The notes beneath the pieces were generated by a model, which had not been told where the DNA came from, did not search any database, and saw only the letters and a list, made by a program, of their open reading frames with translations. This document shows positions 1 to 7,434 of a stretch of 13,349 bases of DNA, piece by piece. The translations under genes were made by a program, and so were the position numbers. Position 1 is the first letter of the stretch. Each line of letters opens with the position of its first letter. This stretch comes from an uncultured Planctomycetaceae bacterium (GTDB taxonomy: Bacteria > Planctomycetota > Planctomycetia > Pirellulales > UBA1268). Location of the stretch: assembly GCA_937926325.1 (NCBI GenBank), contig CALAZQ010000064.1, positions 1 to 13,349 of the forward strand. The letters are read 5' to 3'.

Positions 1-65
1 GGCGGAAGGGGGCCCGGATCGACGCCGCCTGCGGCCAGCTCCGCCGCCTCGCTGCCTCACACTAG
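1..65 (+). CDS. rlmN: C-terminal end of 23S rRNA (adenine2503-C2)-methyltransferase RlmN, partial
   Basis: Reading from base 3, an open frame runs from the window edge to a TAG at 63-65 and gives about 20 residues ending RKGARIDAACGQLRRLAASH. The core IDAACGQL is the C-terminal signature of RlmN, the radical-SAM enzyme that methylates C2 of A2503 in 23S rRNA and A37 of some tRNAs; the E. coli protein has a very similar GDDIDAACGQLAG stretch. The conserved cysteine of this motif is the one that forms the methyl-carrying intermediate in RlmN. Only the tail is visible, so the radical-SAM CxxxCxxC motif cannot be checked. The stop overlaps the 3' end of the convergent small membrane protein gene by 9 bases. 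The call rests on a short but distinctive motif. Confidence 0.72.
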   Translation, partial: RKGARIDAACGQLRRLAASH

Positions 66-275
66 GCGGCCAAAGATGATTACGGCCAGGAGCACCACGC
101 CGAGGATGCCGACCAGCCAGATCGCCCATTCGACGGTCGCCCACCAGATGGCGGTCGGGGCTTCATGGTGCGTGGCGGCAAAGACATAGCTCGCCGCCGC
201 GATCAGCGGCAGGCTGAACAGCAAGAGCGGCACCCGGTCGAGCAGCAGGGCGATGAGCAGTGGTGAGGGAACCAT
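57..275 (-). CDS. Small two-helix membrane protein of unknown function
   Basis: This 72-residue protein is almost entirely hydrophobic. Residues about 13-34 and 50-69 each form a likely transmembrane helix, joined by a short loop containing THHEAP. No catalytic motif is visible. It follows the DUF6677 gene with a 24-base gap on the same strand, so the two are probably co-transcribed, and I recall similar small membrane proteins beside DUF6677 genes in planctomycetes. A membrane-assembly partner role is therefore possible but is inference only. The ATG at 273-275 has no strong Shine-Dalgarno sequence. The 3' end overlaps the convergent rlmN tail by 9 bases. Confidence 0.65.
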   Translation of the reverse strand: MVPSPLLIALLLDRVPLLLFSLPLIAAASYVFAATHHEAPTAIWWATVEWAIWLVGILGVVLLAVIIFGRLV

Positions 276-299
276 CAGAAGTCTCGCGAACGTGCAGGG

Positions 300-1016
300 T
301 CAGCCGGGCTGATTGGCGTTGGATTCGGCAGCTGCCTGCTGGTCCTCGTCAGCCGGCTCATCAGATTTTTTCTTGTGCTTGTCCTTCGGCGGATGCATCG
401 GGCCGGCCCAGGCGTCGTAGATCAGCAGCAGGTTGAGCATGCCTGCCACCACCGTGTAGAGCGTGCCGAGTTCAAAGAATCGCCCCAATTCATGGTGCCA
501 CATCGAAATCTGGTCGGCCCGGAACTGCCGATAAGGGGGACGGTCAAAGAAATCGCCCTCTTCCAGATAGCTGTCTTGCTGCACCAGCCGCTCGGCATAG
601 CGGCGGGAGACGAGCTGGCCGTCGTGCAACGGTGGCGCCAGCCAGCCGCTCAGCCAAAAGGGCTCGCGGGATGGCCCATTGATGGCCATCGACTGAATCA
701 CCGCCGGGATCGCCACCATGCCAATGCCGGCCTGGGGTACGAACCACCAGCGGGTGTCATCCTGTCGCCAGGAGGCATAGACAACCCGGCCACTGCCCAG
801 CCAGATGCCAAGCAGAAAGATCACCGTCACCACCCCCATCGAGATCGCCCCCTTGCGGGTGCGGCCTTGATAGAGATGACCGAGGCCCGGCACCAGCCAG
901 GCCAGCATGGCTGCCAGTTCGGGCTGCTTCAGATCGATCGCGGCGCCATCGTCGGGTGAAACGGCAACGATTCGCCGGGCCGGCGGCGGTGCCGGGCGTT
1001 CTTTGCGTTTGGCCAA
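300..1016 (-). CDS. DUF6677 family multi-pass membrane protein
   Basis: This 238-residue protein has a polar, proline-rich N-terminus, then a conserved segment at 31-52 (QPELAAMLAWLVPGLGHLYQGR) typical of DUF6677 and related TM2-like proteins, in which PGLGHLYQG precedes a membrane helix. Likely membrane segments are 56-74, 92-112 and 184-203. The patch VVYASW near residue 78 and the HHELGRFFELGTLYTVVAGMLN block near 174-195 also match what I know of this planctomycete family. The C-terminus (from about 206) is a charged, probably cytoplasmic tail rich in K, D, E and Q. Its biochemical role is unknown. The start used is a TTG at 1014-1016, because it keeps the N-terminus before the conserved block; the next in-frame ATG (residue 37) lies inside that block. 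It leads a two-gene unit with the small membrane protein. Confidence 0.8.
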   Translation of the reverse strand: MAKRKERPAPPPARRIVAVSPDDGAAIDLKQPELAAMLAWLVPGLGHLYQGRTRKGAISMGVVTVIFLLGIWLGSGRVVYASWRQDDTRWWFVPQAGIGMVAIPAVIQSMAINGPSREPFWLSGWLAPPLHDGQLVSRRYAERLVQQDSYLEEGDFFDRPPYRQFRADQISMWHHELGRFFELGTLYTVVAGMLNLLLIYDAWAGPMHPPKDKHKKKSDEPADEDQQAAAESNANQPG

Positions 1017-1143
1017 GGCGTCATTCCGGGACGGTAACAGATGAATCTACCGATCGTATCGTACGGCAGGGGGTTCATGGTATCGGACGAGGCTAACAGA
1101 CGGTGGATAAAGTCTGCCGTCGCACGATGCGGCGATCGGCAAC

Positions 1144-1168
1144 TCCGAAAAACTTCGGCGTTTTCGGA
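1144..1168. other. Inverted repeat with UUCG-type loop, possible terminator
   Basis: TCCGAAAA (1144-1151) is the exact reverse complement of TTTTCGGA (1161-1168). The 9-base loop contains C-TTCG-G, the sequence of an extra-stable UUCG tetraloop. It lies about 300 bases past the ATPase stop codon. There is no clean U-tract after the stem on either strand; the run of Ts is inside the stem. It could be an atypical terminator, an RNA processing site or a protein-binding palindrome. Confidence 0.35.
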
Positions 1169-1284
1169 TGTTGCCCGAGCGGACTTTCGTTTGCCCGCAT
1201 TCGTGGGCGAGGACCATGGATGGCAATGGTGTTCAGCACCAATTTTGCTGCCGTGGTTTTGCAGCGCAGAGGCCTTCTTTTGTT

Positions 1285-1394
1285 CTCCCTCTCCCTCTGG
1301 GAGAGGGTCGGGGTGAGGGTGCTTTTGTCGAATGTGACGCAGCGAAGGGCACCCTCACCCGGCCTTCGGCCGGCCTCTCCCAGAGGGAGAGGCC
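1285..1394. repeat. Palindromic REP-like / MITE-like intergenic repeat element
   Basis: Two arms face each other. The left arm (1285-1322) contains CTCTCCCTCTGGGAGAGG at 1289-1306 and GGGTGAGGGTGC at 1311-1322. The right arm (1349-1394) carries the exact reverse complements at 1374-1391 and 1349-1360. The 18-mer is itself nearly palindromic, so each arm can also fold alone. The right arm has an extra CCGGCC-TTC-GGCCGG hairpin at about 1359-1373 where the left arm has a shorter linker. The 26-base spacer is 1323-1348. Dispersed elements with this 'CTCTCCC...GGGAGAGG...GGGTGAGGG' pattern are known from intergenic regions of many GC-rich bacteria. No transposase is nearby, so it would be a non-autonomous or domesticated copy. 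Confidence 0.8.
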
Positions 1395-1468
1395 AGAGAC
1401 AGTTCTCTCTCTGTAACGCCCAGGCCGTGCCGAACAGCATTGCCATGAATAGCTTTTTCAACAGACCG

Positions 1469-2377
1469 TCAGCCGTCCTGGAAGAGCCGACGCACGGCGC
1501 GGACCCGCGGCCGTGAGATGCCAGAGGCGGAGCCCTGATGAAAGGTCGGCGCGGCTGCCGCAACGGCGACGGGATCGGCTGGTGCCAGTTCCCGCCAGAC
1601 CCGCTCAACCGTGGAGGCATCGACACCGGCCAGCCCGTCGCCCGCAGCGGCCGCCAGGGCCAGATGGGCCAGCCGGCTGACCAAACGGGGCAGGCCTTCG
1701 GCAAACCGGGTCAGCGTCGCCACCGCGGCGGGTGAAAAAATCGTTGGATCACCACCTGCCCTCGTAATCGCCTCGGCCAGAAACCGGCCGACATCGGCCT
1801 CGCTCCAGGGCTCCAGGGGAATCCGCATCGCGGCCTGGTTCCGCAGGCTGTCGGGCAGATTGCCGACCGTGGCCCCGGTGGCTGTGCCCACCACCAGCGT
1901 CCAGGCAAACCGGGGCTCGGCACTGCCGATCAGCCGGCTGAGGCCCGCCACCGCATCGGCCGGTGCCTGGTCGAGGTCATCGACCACGAGTACGGTCGGC
2001 CGCTCCAGCAGCCGATTCTCCCGCAGCCGGTTTTCCAGCTTCTGCCAGGCACTCGTCGGCTCGACGCGACTGGCATGGTCAAGGGGCAGCCGTTCCAGCA
2101 GGAGGTCGAGCCATTCCCCCGGCGGCACCCCCCGCAGTGAGACCAGCACCGCCTCGGCACCGAGGCCACCCAGCCGGCGAACCGCCATCGTCGCCAGGTG
2201 GCTTTTGCCAACCCCGGCGGCACCGATCACGAGGGCAAACCGTTGCCGCTCTTCGAACAGCCACTCCAGCCGGGCCAGCACCTCGTCCTGCGGTTGCCCG
2301 CAGCAGAAGGCCACAGGCGCCAGGGTGGCCTCGAACGGCGCGGCCGTAAAGTTCCAAGGGTTTCGTACCATAGCCAA
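1469..2377 (-). CDS. ExeA/GspA-like AAA ATPase
   Basis: This 302-residue protein is a P-loop ATPase of the ExeA/GspA and MSHA-type group. Walker A is GAAGVGKSH (52-60) and Walker B is VLVVDDLDQA (129-138). A sensor-like VVGTATG follows near 162-168, and EGLPRLVSRLA (227-237) matches the GxPR element found after the core in ExeA proteins. The N-terminal NPWNFTAAPFE resembles the 'FGF...PF' entry of that family. The last 35 residues or so are alanine-rich then basic and probably disordered. Such ATPases help secretion-system or pilus assembly, or act as transposition helpers, but no partner gene is here, so the role is open. The start is a TTG at 2377 with AAAGG 9 bases upstream; an ATG two codons later (2371) is the alternative. 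It is divergent from rsmE across about 65 bases. Confidence 0.8.
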   Translation of the reverse strand: MAMVRNPWNFTAAPFEATLAPVAFCCGQPQDEVLARLEWLFEERQRFALVIGAAGVGKSHLATMAVRRLGGLGAEAVLVSLRGVPPGEWLDLLLERLPLDHASRVEPTSAWQKLENRLRENRLLERPTVLVVDDLDQAPADAVAGLSRLIGSAEPRFAWTLVVGTATGATVGNLPDSLRNQAAMRIPLEPWSEADVGRFLAEAITRAGGDPTIFSPAAVATLTRFAEGLPRLVSRLAHLALAAAAGDGLAGVDASTVERVWRELAPADPVAVAAAAPTFHQGSASGISRPRVRAVRRLFQDG

Positions 2378-2442
2378 AAGCGTACGCCTTTCCCCGCGGC
2401 AGCGTCAGCATCACTTTCCCGGCCAATGGGGCCACTTTGTCG

Positions 2443-3125
2443 ATGAGCCAGCGTTATTTTCTCACCACCCCCCCCACCGGGAACCGGGCATTTCTGGAGG
2501 GCGACGAGGCCCGCCATGTCGCCCGCGTGATGCGGGCCCGGACCGGTGACAGCCTTGAAGTCTTTGATGGCCAGGGGCGGTGGTGGACCGCAACCATCAC
2601 CGAGATCGACCGCGGGAAGGTCGAACTGGAACTCGGGACAGGGAGCAGTGAACCGACTGCGGCCGGCGGCCGGCTGACGCTTGCGGTGGCCCTGCCGAAG
2701 GGTGACCGTCAGAAGTGGCTGATCGAAAAGCTGACCGAGCTTGGCGTTGAGCGGCTCGTTCCCCTGCAGACAACTCGCGGCGTGGCCGAACCGACCGCAG
2801 CGGCCATTGAGCGGCTGCGGCGGGGAGTGGTCGAGGCTTGTAAACAGTGCGGCCGTTGCCGGCTGCTGGAGATCACTGCGCCCGGCACACTCCAGTCGAT
2901 CGTCAGCCTCGCGCCACCGGCCCGGCGGCTGCTCGCCGATCCAACTGGTCGACCGCTGGCCGCAGCAGCCACCCCGACCGGCGGCGACCTCCTTGTCGCC
3001 GTCGGCCCGGAAGGGGGCTTTACGGCGGAAGAGGTCGCCGCCGCCGAGGCGGCCGGCTTCCGGCGGGTATCACTGGGCCCACACATCCTCCGAATCGAAA
3101 CTGCCGCCATCGCCATGGCCGCGGC

Positions 3126-3141
<16 letters not shown>
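2443..3141 (+). CDS. rsmE: 16S rRNA (uracil1498-N3)-methyltransferase RsmE
   Basis: RsmE uses S-adenosylmethionine to methylate N3 of U1498 in 16S rRNA, in the decoding region of the 30S subunit. The 232-residue length is close to the usual 240-250. The N-terminal PUA-like part contains the conserved HVARVMRARTGD (25-36). The C-terminal SPOUT domain shows KGDRQKWLIEKLTELGV (86-102), GPEGGF (188-193) and LGPHILRIETAA (211-222), which form the knotted SAM site. A QxGR element appears in EACKQCGR (about 131-138). I chose the ATG at 2443 rather than the TTG two codons upstream because MSQRYFL is the usual RsmE start. The last 16 bases overlap the 3' end of the convergent DUF1559 gene. Confidence 0.95.
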
Positions 3142-4067
<926 letters not shown>

Positions 4068-4110
4068 AGGATGCTCCTCGAAAAGATGTGGGCAGCCACA
4101 GCCATGCCGT

Positions 4111-4127
4111 CGGTGGACGATCCACCG
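4111..4127. other. Hairpin in the leader of the DUF1559 gene
   Basis: CGGTGGA (4111-4117) and TCCACCG (4121-4127) form a perfect 7-bp stem with a 3-base loop. It sits between the cysteine-rich gene and DUF1559, about 44 bases ahead of the DUF1559 start codon. No U-tract follows on the minus strand. It may be a processing or attenuation structure, or an operator. Confidence 0.4.
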
Positions 4128-4168
4128 ATCAGCCCATGACCGGGCGAAGGGCTTCGAAACGAAAACCT

Positions 4169-4858
4169 TCAGCCCACGCGGGGAGGAGGAGCGGCGGGCG
4201 CAGCCCGCTCGCCGGGGAACGTGGTATCGCGCAGCGAAAGCAGTTCCGGTGGCCAGTCGCCGCAGGCTACTGCCGTCACGGCCGGCGGTGGCAGGCAGGT
4301 TGCCGCGGCCAGCCACTCTGTCAGCAGGCCACCGCAGGCCAGCAGCGATTTCAGCACGACCGTGCGGGCTGACACCGGCACCACGGCCACGTCAGCGGTG
4401 GCCGCGTCCGACTCAGCCGCGGTCACCTCCGGCTCAGCGGCAGCCTCTCCAGCCGCCGCCAGGTAGTCGTACTCAAAGCAGACGTCGCTGAGATCTTCAA
4501 CCGCGGCAGTCGCACAACAGCCGCTGGCTGTGGCAGCCGCCGGGCCAGCGGCCCGCTGCTCGAGCGCCAGCAGCACACCGGCAGTCACGCCATTGGCCCG
4601 GGCCCAGGCAAGCGTCTCTGCCGGGCTGCGACAGCAGCAATCGGTGAAGCACTGCTGGGCCGAGACGCAGCCACAGGGGGTATCCATGCAGGGAAAGGGC
4701 GTCGAACGGTCCTTGCTCGCCAGCCGCTTGGCCGCAGCAGCCGACTGACCCGCCGCCGGACCAAAGCCTCCCAACGGCAGTCCGGAGACAACCAGGGCGT
4801 AGCCAAATATCGCGCACCAAGTCGCTAGCCGCTGCTCAACCATGCTCCGCTTTCGCAT
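4169..4858 (-). CDS. Secreted cysteine-rich protein of unknown function
   Basis: This 229-residue protein has an N-terminal hydrophobic stretch (about 14-35), either a signal peptide or an anchor, followed by a dense cysteine cluster at 55-76: FPCMDTPCGC, then AQQC and DCCC, giving Cys57, 62, 64, 70, 74, 75 and 76. Directly after comes PAETLAWARANGV (79-91). I recall this combination (P-C-x4-CGC-x5-C-x3-CCC followed by a 'LAWA' helix) from uncharacterised proteins in planctomycetes and some proteobacteria. The middle is low-complexity Ala/Glu. A second hydrophobic segment (about 168-188) with Cys175 and Cys188 may be a helix. Seven cysteines in 20 residues suggest metal binding or disulfides, but no function is known to me. 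The ATG at 4858 fits a leaderless transcript; an ATG at 4843 is the alternative start. Confidence 0.7.
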   Translation of the reverse strand: MRKRSMVEQRLATWCAIFGYALVVSGLPLGGFGPAAGQSAAAAKRLASKDRSTPFPCMDTPCGCVSAQQCFTDCCCRSPAETLAWARANGVTAGVLLALEQRAAGPAAATASGCCATAAVEDLSDVCFEYDYLAAAGEAAAEPEVTAAESDAATADVAVVPVSARTVVLKSLLACGGLLTEWLAAATCLPPPAVTAVACGDWPPELLSLRDTTFPGERAAPAAPPPRVG

Positions 4859-4864
4859 GGCGTC

Positions 4865-4893
4865 AGTCTAAAACTGAGATCGACCGCACTCAA
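4865..4893 (-). promoter_or_regulatory. Candidate sigma-70-type promoter giving a leaderless mRNA
   Basis: On the minus strand TTGAGT (4893-4888) and TAGACT (4870-4865) are separated by exactly 17 bases. Transcription would start about 7 bases after the -10 box, at or next to the ATG at 4858, so the cysteine-rich gene would be translated from a leaderless transcript; this fits the missing Shine-Dalgarno sequence. The promoter lies wholly within the 53-base gap after the isomerase gene. Confidence 0.45.
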
Positions 4894-4911
4894 CACACAA
4901 CGGCCGGCTCT

Positions 4912-5691
4912 TCAAGCCAGCCGTGCGATCGCCGCTGCCAGCTCGTCAGCCGCTGCGGCCCGACCGGTGGCGGTCGCCTCGAGGCCGACCCAGCCGCGAT
5001 AGCCCCGCTCCTCCAGCGTCGCCAGCACCGTGGGCAGATCGACCTGACCGGTTCCCAGCGGCACCGCCCGGCCATGGCCGGCGAAGGCTCCGGGTACCGC
5101 ATCGGTGGCATGGACGAACCCGAGGTCAGCCGCCAGCGTGGCCGCAGCGGCGGCAGGGTCATGGCCATGCACCAGCAGGCCGCCGGTCACCAGGTCGAGC
5201 TGCAGACTGCCGGCCGGCACTGCCGCCAGCACCCGCAGCAGCTCCTCCGGGTCTGCCTGACTGGCCTCAGCACAGAAGATTGCCCCGGCCTGCTGACTGG
5301 CCCGGCCGATGTCGGTAAGCACGTCAATAAGCAGCTGCCAGGCGGGGGTATCGGCCGCCGGAATCTCACCCAGCCGGCCCAGCACCGCCGCCGCGCCGAG
5401 CCGCCAGGCCTGGGCCAGGGCCCGCTTGGTCGCCGCCACCCGGGCCTCCAGCCGGTCTTCCTCCGCATAGCCACCCCGGGTCGGAAAGGCGACAGCGGCC
5501 ACCCGCAGGCCGGCGTCGTCGAGCCATTTCCGCAGCTGCCGGATGCCGGTGTCGGTGAGCGCCAACAGGTCGATGCCGTGCCGGCCGTCGATTTCAATGC
5601 CGCCAACCCCGAGGTCGCGGACGGCGCTCAGGGCCAACCGAAAGTCGCTGCCCAGCGGCAGCAGCGGCACGCAGATGCGACTCGGTTCCAT
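4912..5691 (-). CDS. Sugar-phosphate isomerase/epimerase-like TIM-barrel protein
   Basis: This 259-residue protein is of the xylose-isomerase-like TIM-barrel (AP endonuclease 2) superfamily, whose members interconvert sugars or related polyols at a divalent metal. The beta-strand pattern is clear: GGIEID (30-35), VAAVAFP (64-70), AAAVLGRLG (100-108), IFCAEAS (138-144), LQLDLVTG (163-170), FVHATDA (192-198) and GWVGLEA (233-239). Likely metal ligands are Glu142, Asp166, His194 and Glu238, at the four usual positions. The PLGTGQVDLP loop near 211-220 matches the 'GxG.id' segment of the family. The specific substrate cannot be read from the sequence. The gene is divergent from the nif3-like gene and lies 53 bases ahead of the cysteine-rich gene, which has its own candidate promoter. 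Confidence 0.85.
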   Translation of the reverse strand: MEPSRICVPLLPLGSDFRLALSAVRDLGVGGIEIDGRHGIDLLALTDTGIRQLRKWLDDAGLRVAAVAFPTRGGYAEEDRLEARVAATKRALAQAWRLGAAAVLGRLGEIPAADTPAWQLLIDVLTDIGRASQQAGAIFCAEASQADPEELLRVLAAVPAGSLQLDLVTGGLLVHGHDPAAAAATLAADLGFVHATDAVPGAFAGHGRAVPLGTGQVDLPTVLATLEERGYRGWVGLEATATGRAAAADELAAAIARLA

Positions 5692-5772
5692 TGCTCAGTC
5701 ACTCACAGAAGGAAACAGCGTCGCCACCCGAAGCCATAACGGGGCTGGGTTTTTCACGGACATCGCCCGCGA

Positions 5773-5788
5773 GGCAGTGTATCCTGCC
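5773..5788. promoter_or_regulatory. Small palindrome in the divergent isomerase/nif3 intergenic region
   Basis: GGCAG (5773-5777) and CTGCC (5784-5788) form an inverted repeat with 6 bases between, ending 5 bases before the NIF3-like ATG. A -10-like TATCCT (5780-5785) overlaps it, so it could be an operator over the plus-strand promoter or a hairpin at the 5' end of the mRNA. No matching -35 box was found at normal spacing. Confidence 0.25.
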
Positions 5789-5793
5789 AGGTG

Positions 5794-6594
5794 ATGCCAA
5801 CGCTCGCCGATGTGATTGCCGAACTAGAACAGCTGGCTCCACCCCGGCTGGCCGCCGACTGGGACAATGTCGGCCTGCTTGTCGGCACCAGCCGCCCGAA
5901 TGTCGGTCGGCTGATGACCTGCCTGACCCTGACGCCCACGGTCGCCCGAGAGGCGGTAGCGGGGCAGGCCGACCTGGTGGTCAGCCACCATCCGTTACCG
6001 TTTCGGCCGGTCAACCGGATCACCGACGACACCGCCACCGGCACGGTGCTGCTGGAATTGCTGGCGGCGGGCATCGGCGTCTGGAGCGGCCATACCGCCT
6101 GGGACTCAGCCGCCGGTGGCATCAACGCGTTGCTGGCGGAGCACCTGGGGCTGGCGCATGTCGGGCCGATCGAGCCCGACGAGGCCTCACCCGACATCGG
6201 CTTCGGCCGGATGGGCTCGGCTCCGGCTGGCCACACCGTGGCCGAGCTGGCCCGAGGCCTGGCCACCACGCTTGGCTGCCCGGGCTGCCAGCTTGCCGGT
6301 GACCCCGCACAGCCTGCCGGCAAGGTCGGCATCGTCTGCGGCAGTGGCGGTGAAAGCGTCGCCGCCGTAGCCGCAGCCGGCTGCCAGACCCTGGTGACCG
6401 GTGAACTCAAACTGCACAACGCCCTTGAGGCCGTCGCCTCTGGTCTGGCGGTCATCGCGGTGGGTCACCATGCCAGCGAACGATTTGCCATGGAGGTGTT
6501 GGCCGACCAGATCGCCGCCAGCCTGCCCGACCTGCACTGCTGGGCCAGCCGTACCGAAGCCGATCCGCTGGTCTGGCTGCCCACTGCCCGCTGA
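5794..6594 (+). CDS. NIF3/DUF34 family dinuclear metal-binding protein (YbgI-like)
   Basis: This 266-residue protein belongs to the NIF3 / DUF34 family, which forms hexameric rings with a two-metal site in each subunit. It is often labelled GTP cyclohydrolase I type 2, but the in vivo activity is unsettled. Visible signatures are DWDNVGLLVG (22-31), SHHP (64-67, the usual THHP), GHTAWDSAAGG (99-109, with His100 and Asp104 as metal ligands), TGELKLHNALEA (202-213) and GHHASERFAMEVLA (224-237, with His and Glu ligands). It is the short form without the PII-like insertion of the longer YqfO members. The ATG at 5794 is preferred; an in-frame GTG lies directly before it. It opens a plus-strand run and sits 36 bases before the glycosyltransferase. 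Confidence 0.92.
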   Translation: MPTLADVIAELEQLAPPRLAADWDNVGLLVGTSRPNVGRLMTCLTLTPTVAREAVAGQADLVVSHHPLPFRPVNRITDDTATGTVLLELLAAGIGVWSGHTAWDSAAGGINALLAEHLGLAHVGPIEPDEASPDIGFGRMGSAPAGHTVAELARGLATTLGCPGCQLAGDPAQPAGKVGIVCGSGGESVAAVAAAGCQTLVTGELKLHNALEAVASGLAVIAVGHHASERFAMEVLADQIAASLPDLHCWASRTEADPLVWLPTAR

Positions 6595-6630
6595 ACCTCA
6601 TGCCGGGCCGCGGTCCGGCGGGATGAACCG

Positions 6631-7434
6631 ATGAGTCGATTTCTGACCGCCCTGCCTGTCTACAACGAGAAAGACCACGTCAACCCGGTGCTCGATCAGG
6701 TTATCCGCCACGCCACCGATGTCCTGGTGGTGGATGATGGCTCGACTGACGGCACCTCCGAGCTGCTCGCCGCCCGGCAGTCCCAGCGGGGTGACATCAG
6801 GGTCATCCGCCACGAGACCAACCGGGGCTACGGCGCGGCGCTCGCCACCGCCTTTACTACCGCGCTGGCACCACGCGCCGACGACGGCCGCTGGGCGGGC
6901 CTGGTGACGATCGACTGTGATGGGCAGCACCAGCCGCAGCTGATTCCATCGTTTATCGCGGCTATCGGCGACGCCGACCAGCCGAGCATCGACATCGTCA
7001 GCGGCAGTCGCTACCTCAAGCAGTTTCCCGGTGACAGCCGGCCTCCCGAAGGCCGCCGACAGATCAACCAGCAGATCACGGCAGAGATCAATCAGCGGCT
7101 GGGCCTGTCACTCACCGACGCCTTCTGTGGCTTCAAGGCCTACTCCCGGCGGGCCCTTCTGGCCCTGCCCGTTACGGAACCCGGCTATGCAATGCCACTC
7201 GAGGTCTGGGTGCTGGCGGCGGCGGCGGGGCTGGTGATCGAGGAACTGCCGGTGCCGCTGGTCTATCTCGACGCCAGCCGCAGCTTCGGGGGAGCCCTCG
7301 ACGACGGTGCCACCCGGCTGGCCCACTATCGCGTCGTCCTCGACCGTGCCACGCGGGCCGTGGCCGACCGTGCTGGCGAGACCGCGACGCTCGGGTATGG
7401 TGAGGGGCCATTCAAGCCAAAGGTCGATGCGTGA
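6631..7434 (+). CDS. Family 2 glycosyltransferase (polyprenyl-phosphate sugar transferase-like)
   Basis: This 267-residue protein has a GT-A fold of glycosyltransferase family 2, closest in layout to dolichyl- or undecaprenyl-phosphate mannosyl/glucosyltransferases. It shows ALPVYNEKDHV (7-17), LVVDDGSTDGT (32-42, nucleotide binding), DCDGQHQP (95-102, the metal-binding DxD region) and SGSRY (124-128), then LTDAFCGFKAYSRRAL (161-176), as in GT2 enzymes that charge lipid carriers. No transmembrane helices are evident, so it should act at the cytoplasmic face of the membrane. The start is the ATG at 6631; an earlier ATG at 6622 meets a stop after three codons. The stop overlaps the start of the next gene by 4 bases (GTGA), implying coupled translation. 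The sugar and acceptor are unknown. Confidence 0.9.
   Translation: MSRFLTALPVYNEKDHVNPVLDQVIRHATDVLVVDDGSTDGTSELLAARQSQRGDIRVIRHETNRGYGAALATAFTTALAPRADDGRWAGLVTIDCDGQHQPQLIPSFIAAIGDADQPSIDIVSGSRYLKQFPGDSRPPEGRRQINQQITAEINQRLGLSLTDAFCGFKAYSRRALLALPVTEPGYAMPLEVWVLAAAAGLVIEELPVPLVYLDASRSFGGALDDGATRLAHYRVVLDRATRAVADRAGETATLGYGEGPFKPKVDA

Larger units (their letters stand above)
1017..1468. other. Gene-free interval with a hairpin and a REP-like element
   Basis: These 452 bases lie downstream of the minus-strand AAA ATPase and upstream of the minus-strand DUF6677 gene. Several short open frames cross it on both strands, but they run through the palindromic element, share no recognisable family signature and lack good ribosome binding sites, so I do not call them genes. 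The promoter of the DUF6677 operon should lie near 1017-1100, although I could not pick convincing -35/-10 boxes. The hairpin and the repeat are listed separately. Confidence 0.6.

Noticed and set aside
1093..1704. 203-residue minus-strand open frame across the gene-free interval, and smaller plus-strand frames there
   Set aside because: They pass straight through the palindromic repeat and the end of the ATPase gene and contain no protein motif.
1611..2549. 312-residue plus-strand open frame opposite the AAA ATPase and running into rsmE
   Set aside because: Low-complexity Ser/Arg/Ala composition and antisense to a gene with clear Walker motifs.
4068..4316. N-terminal extension of the DUF1559 frame by 83 residues
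   Set aside because: The prepilin leader must be at the N-terminus, and a strong GAGGAG ribosome binding site lies just before the ATG at 4067.
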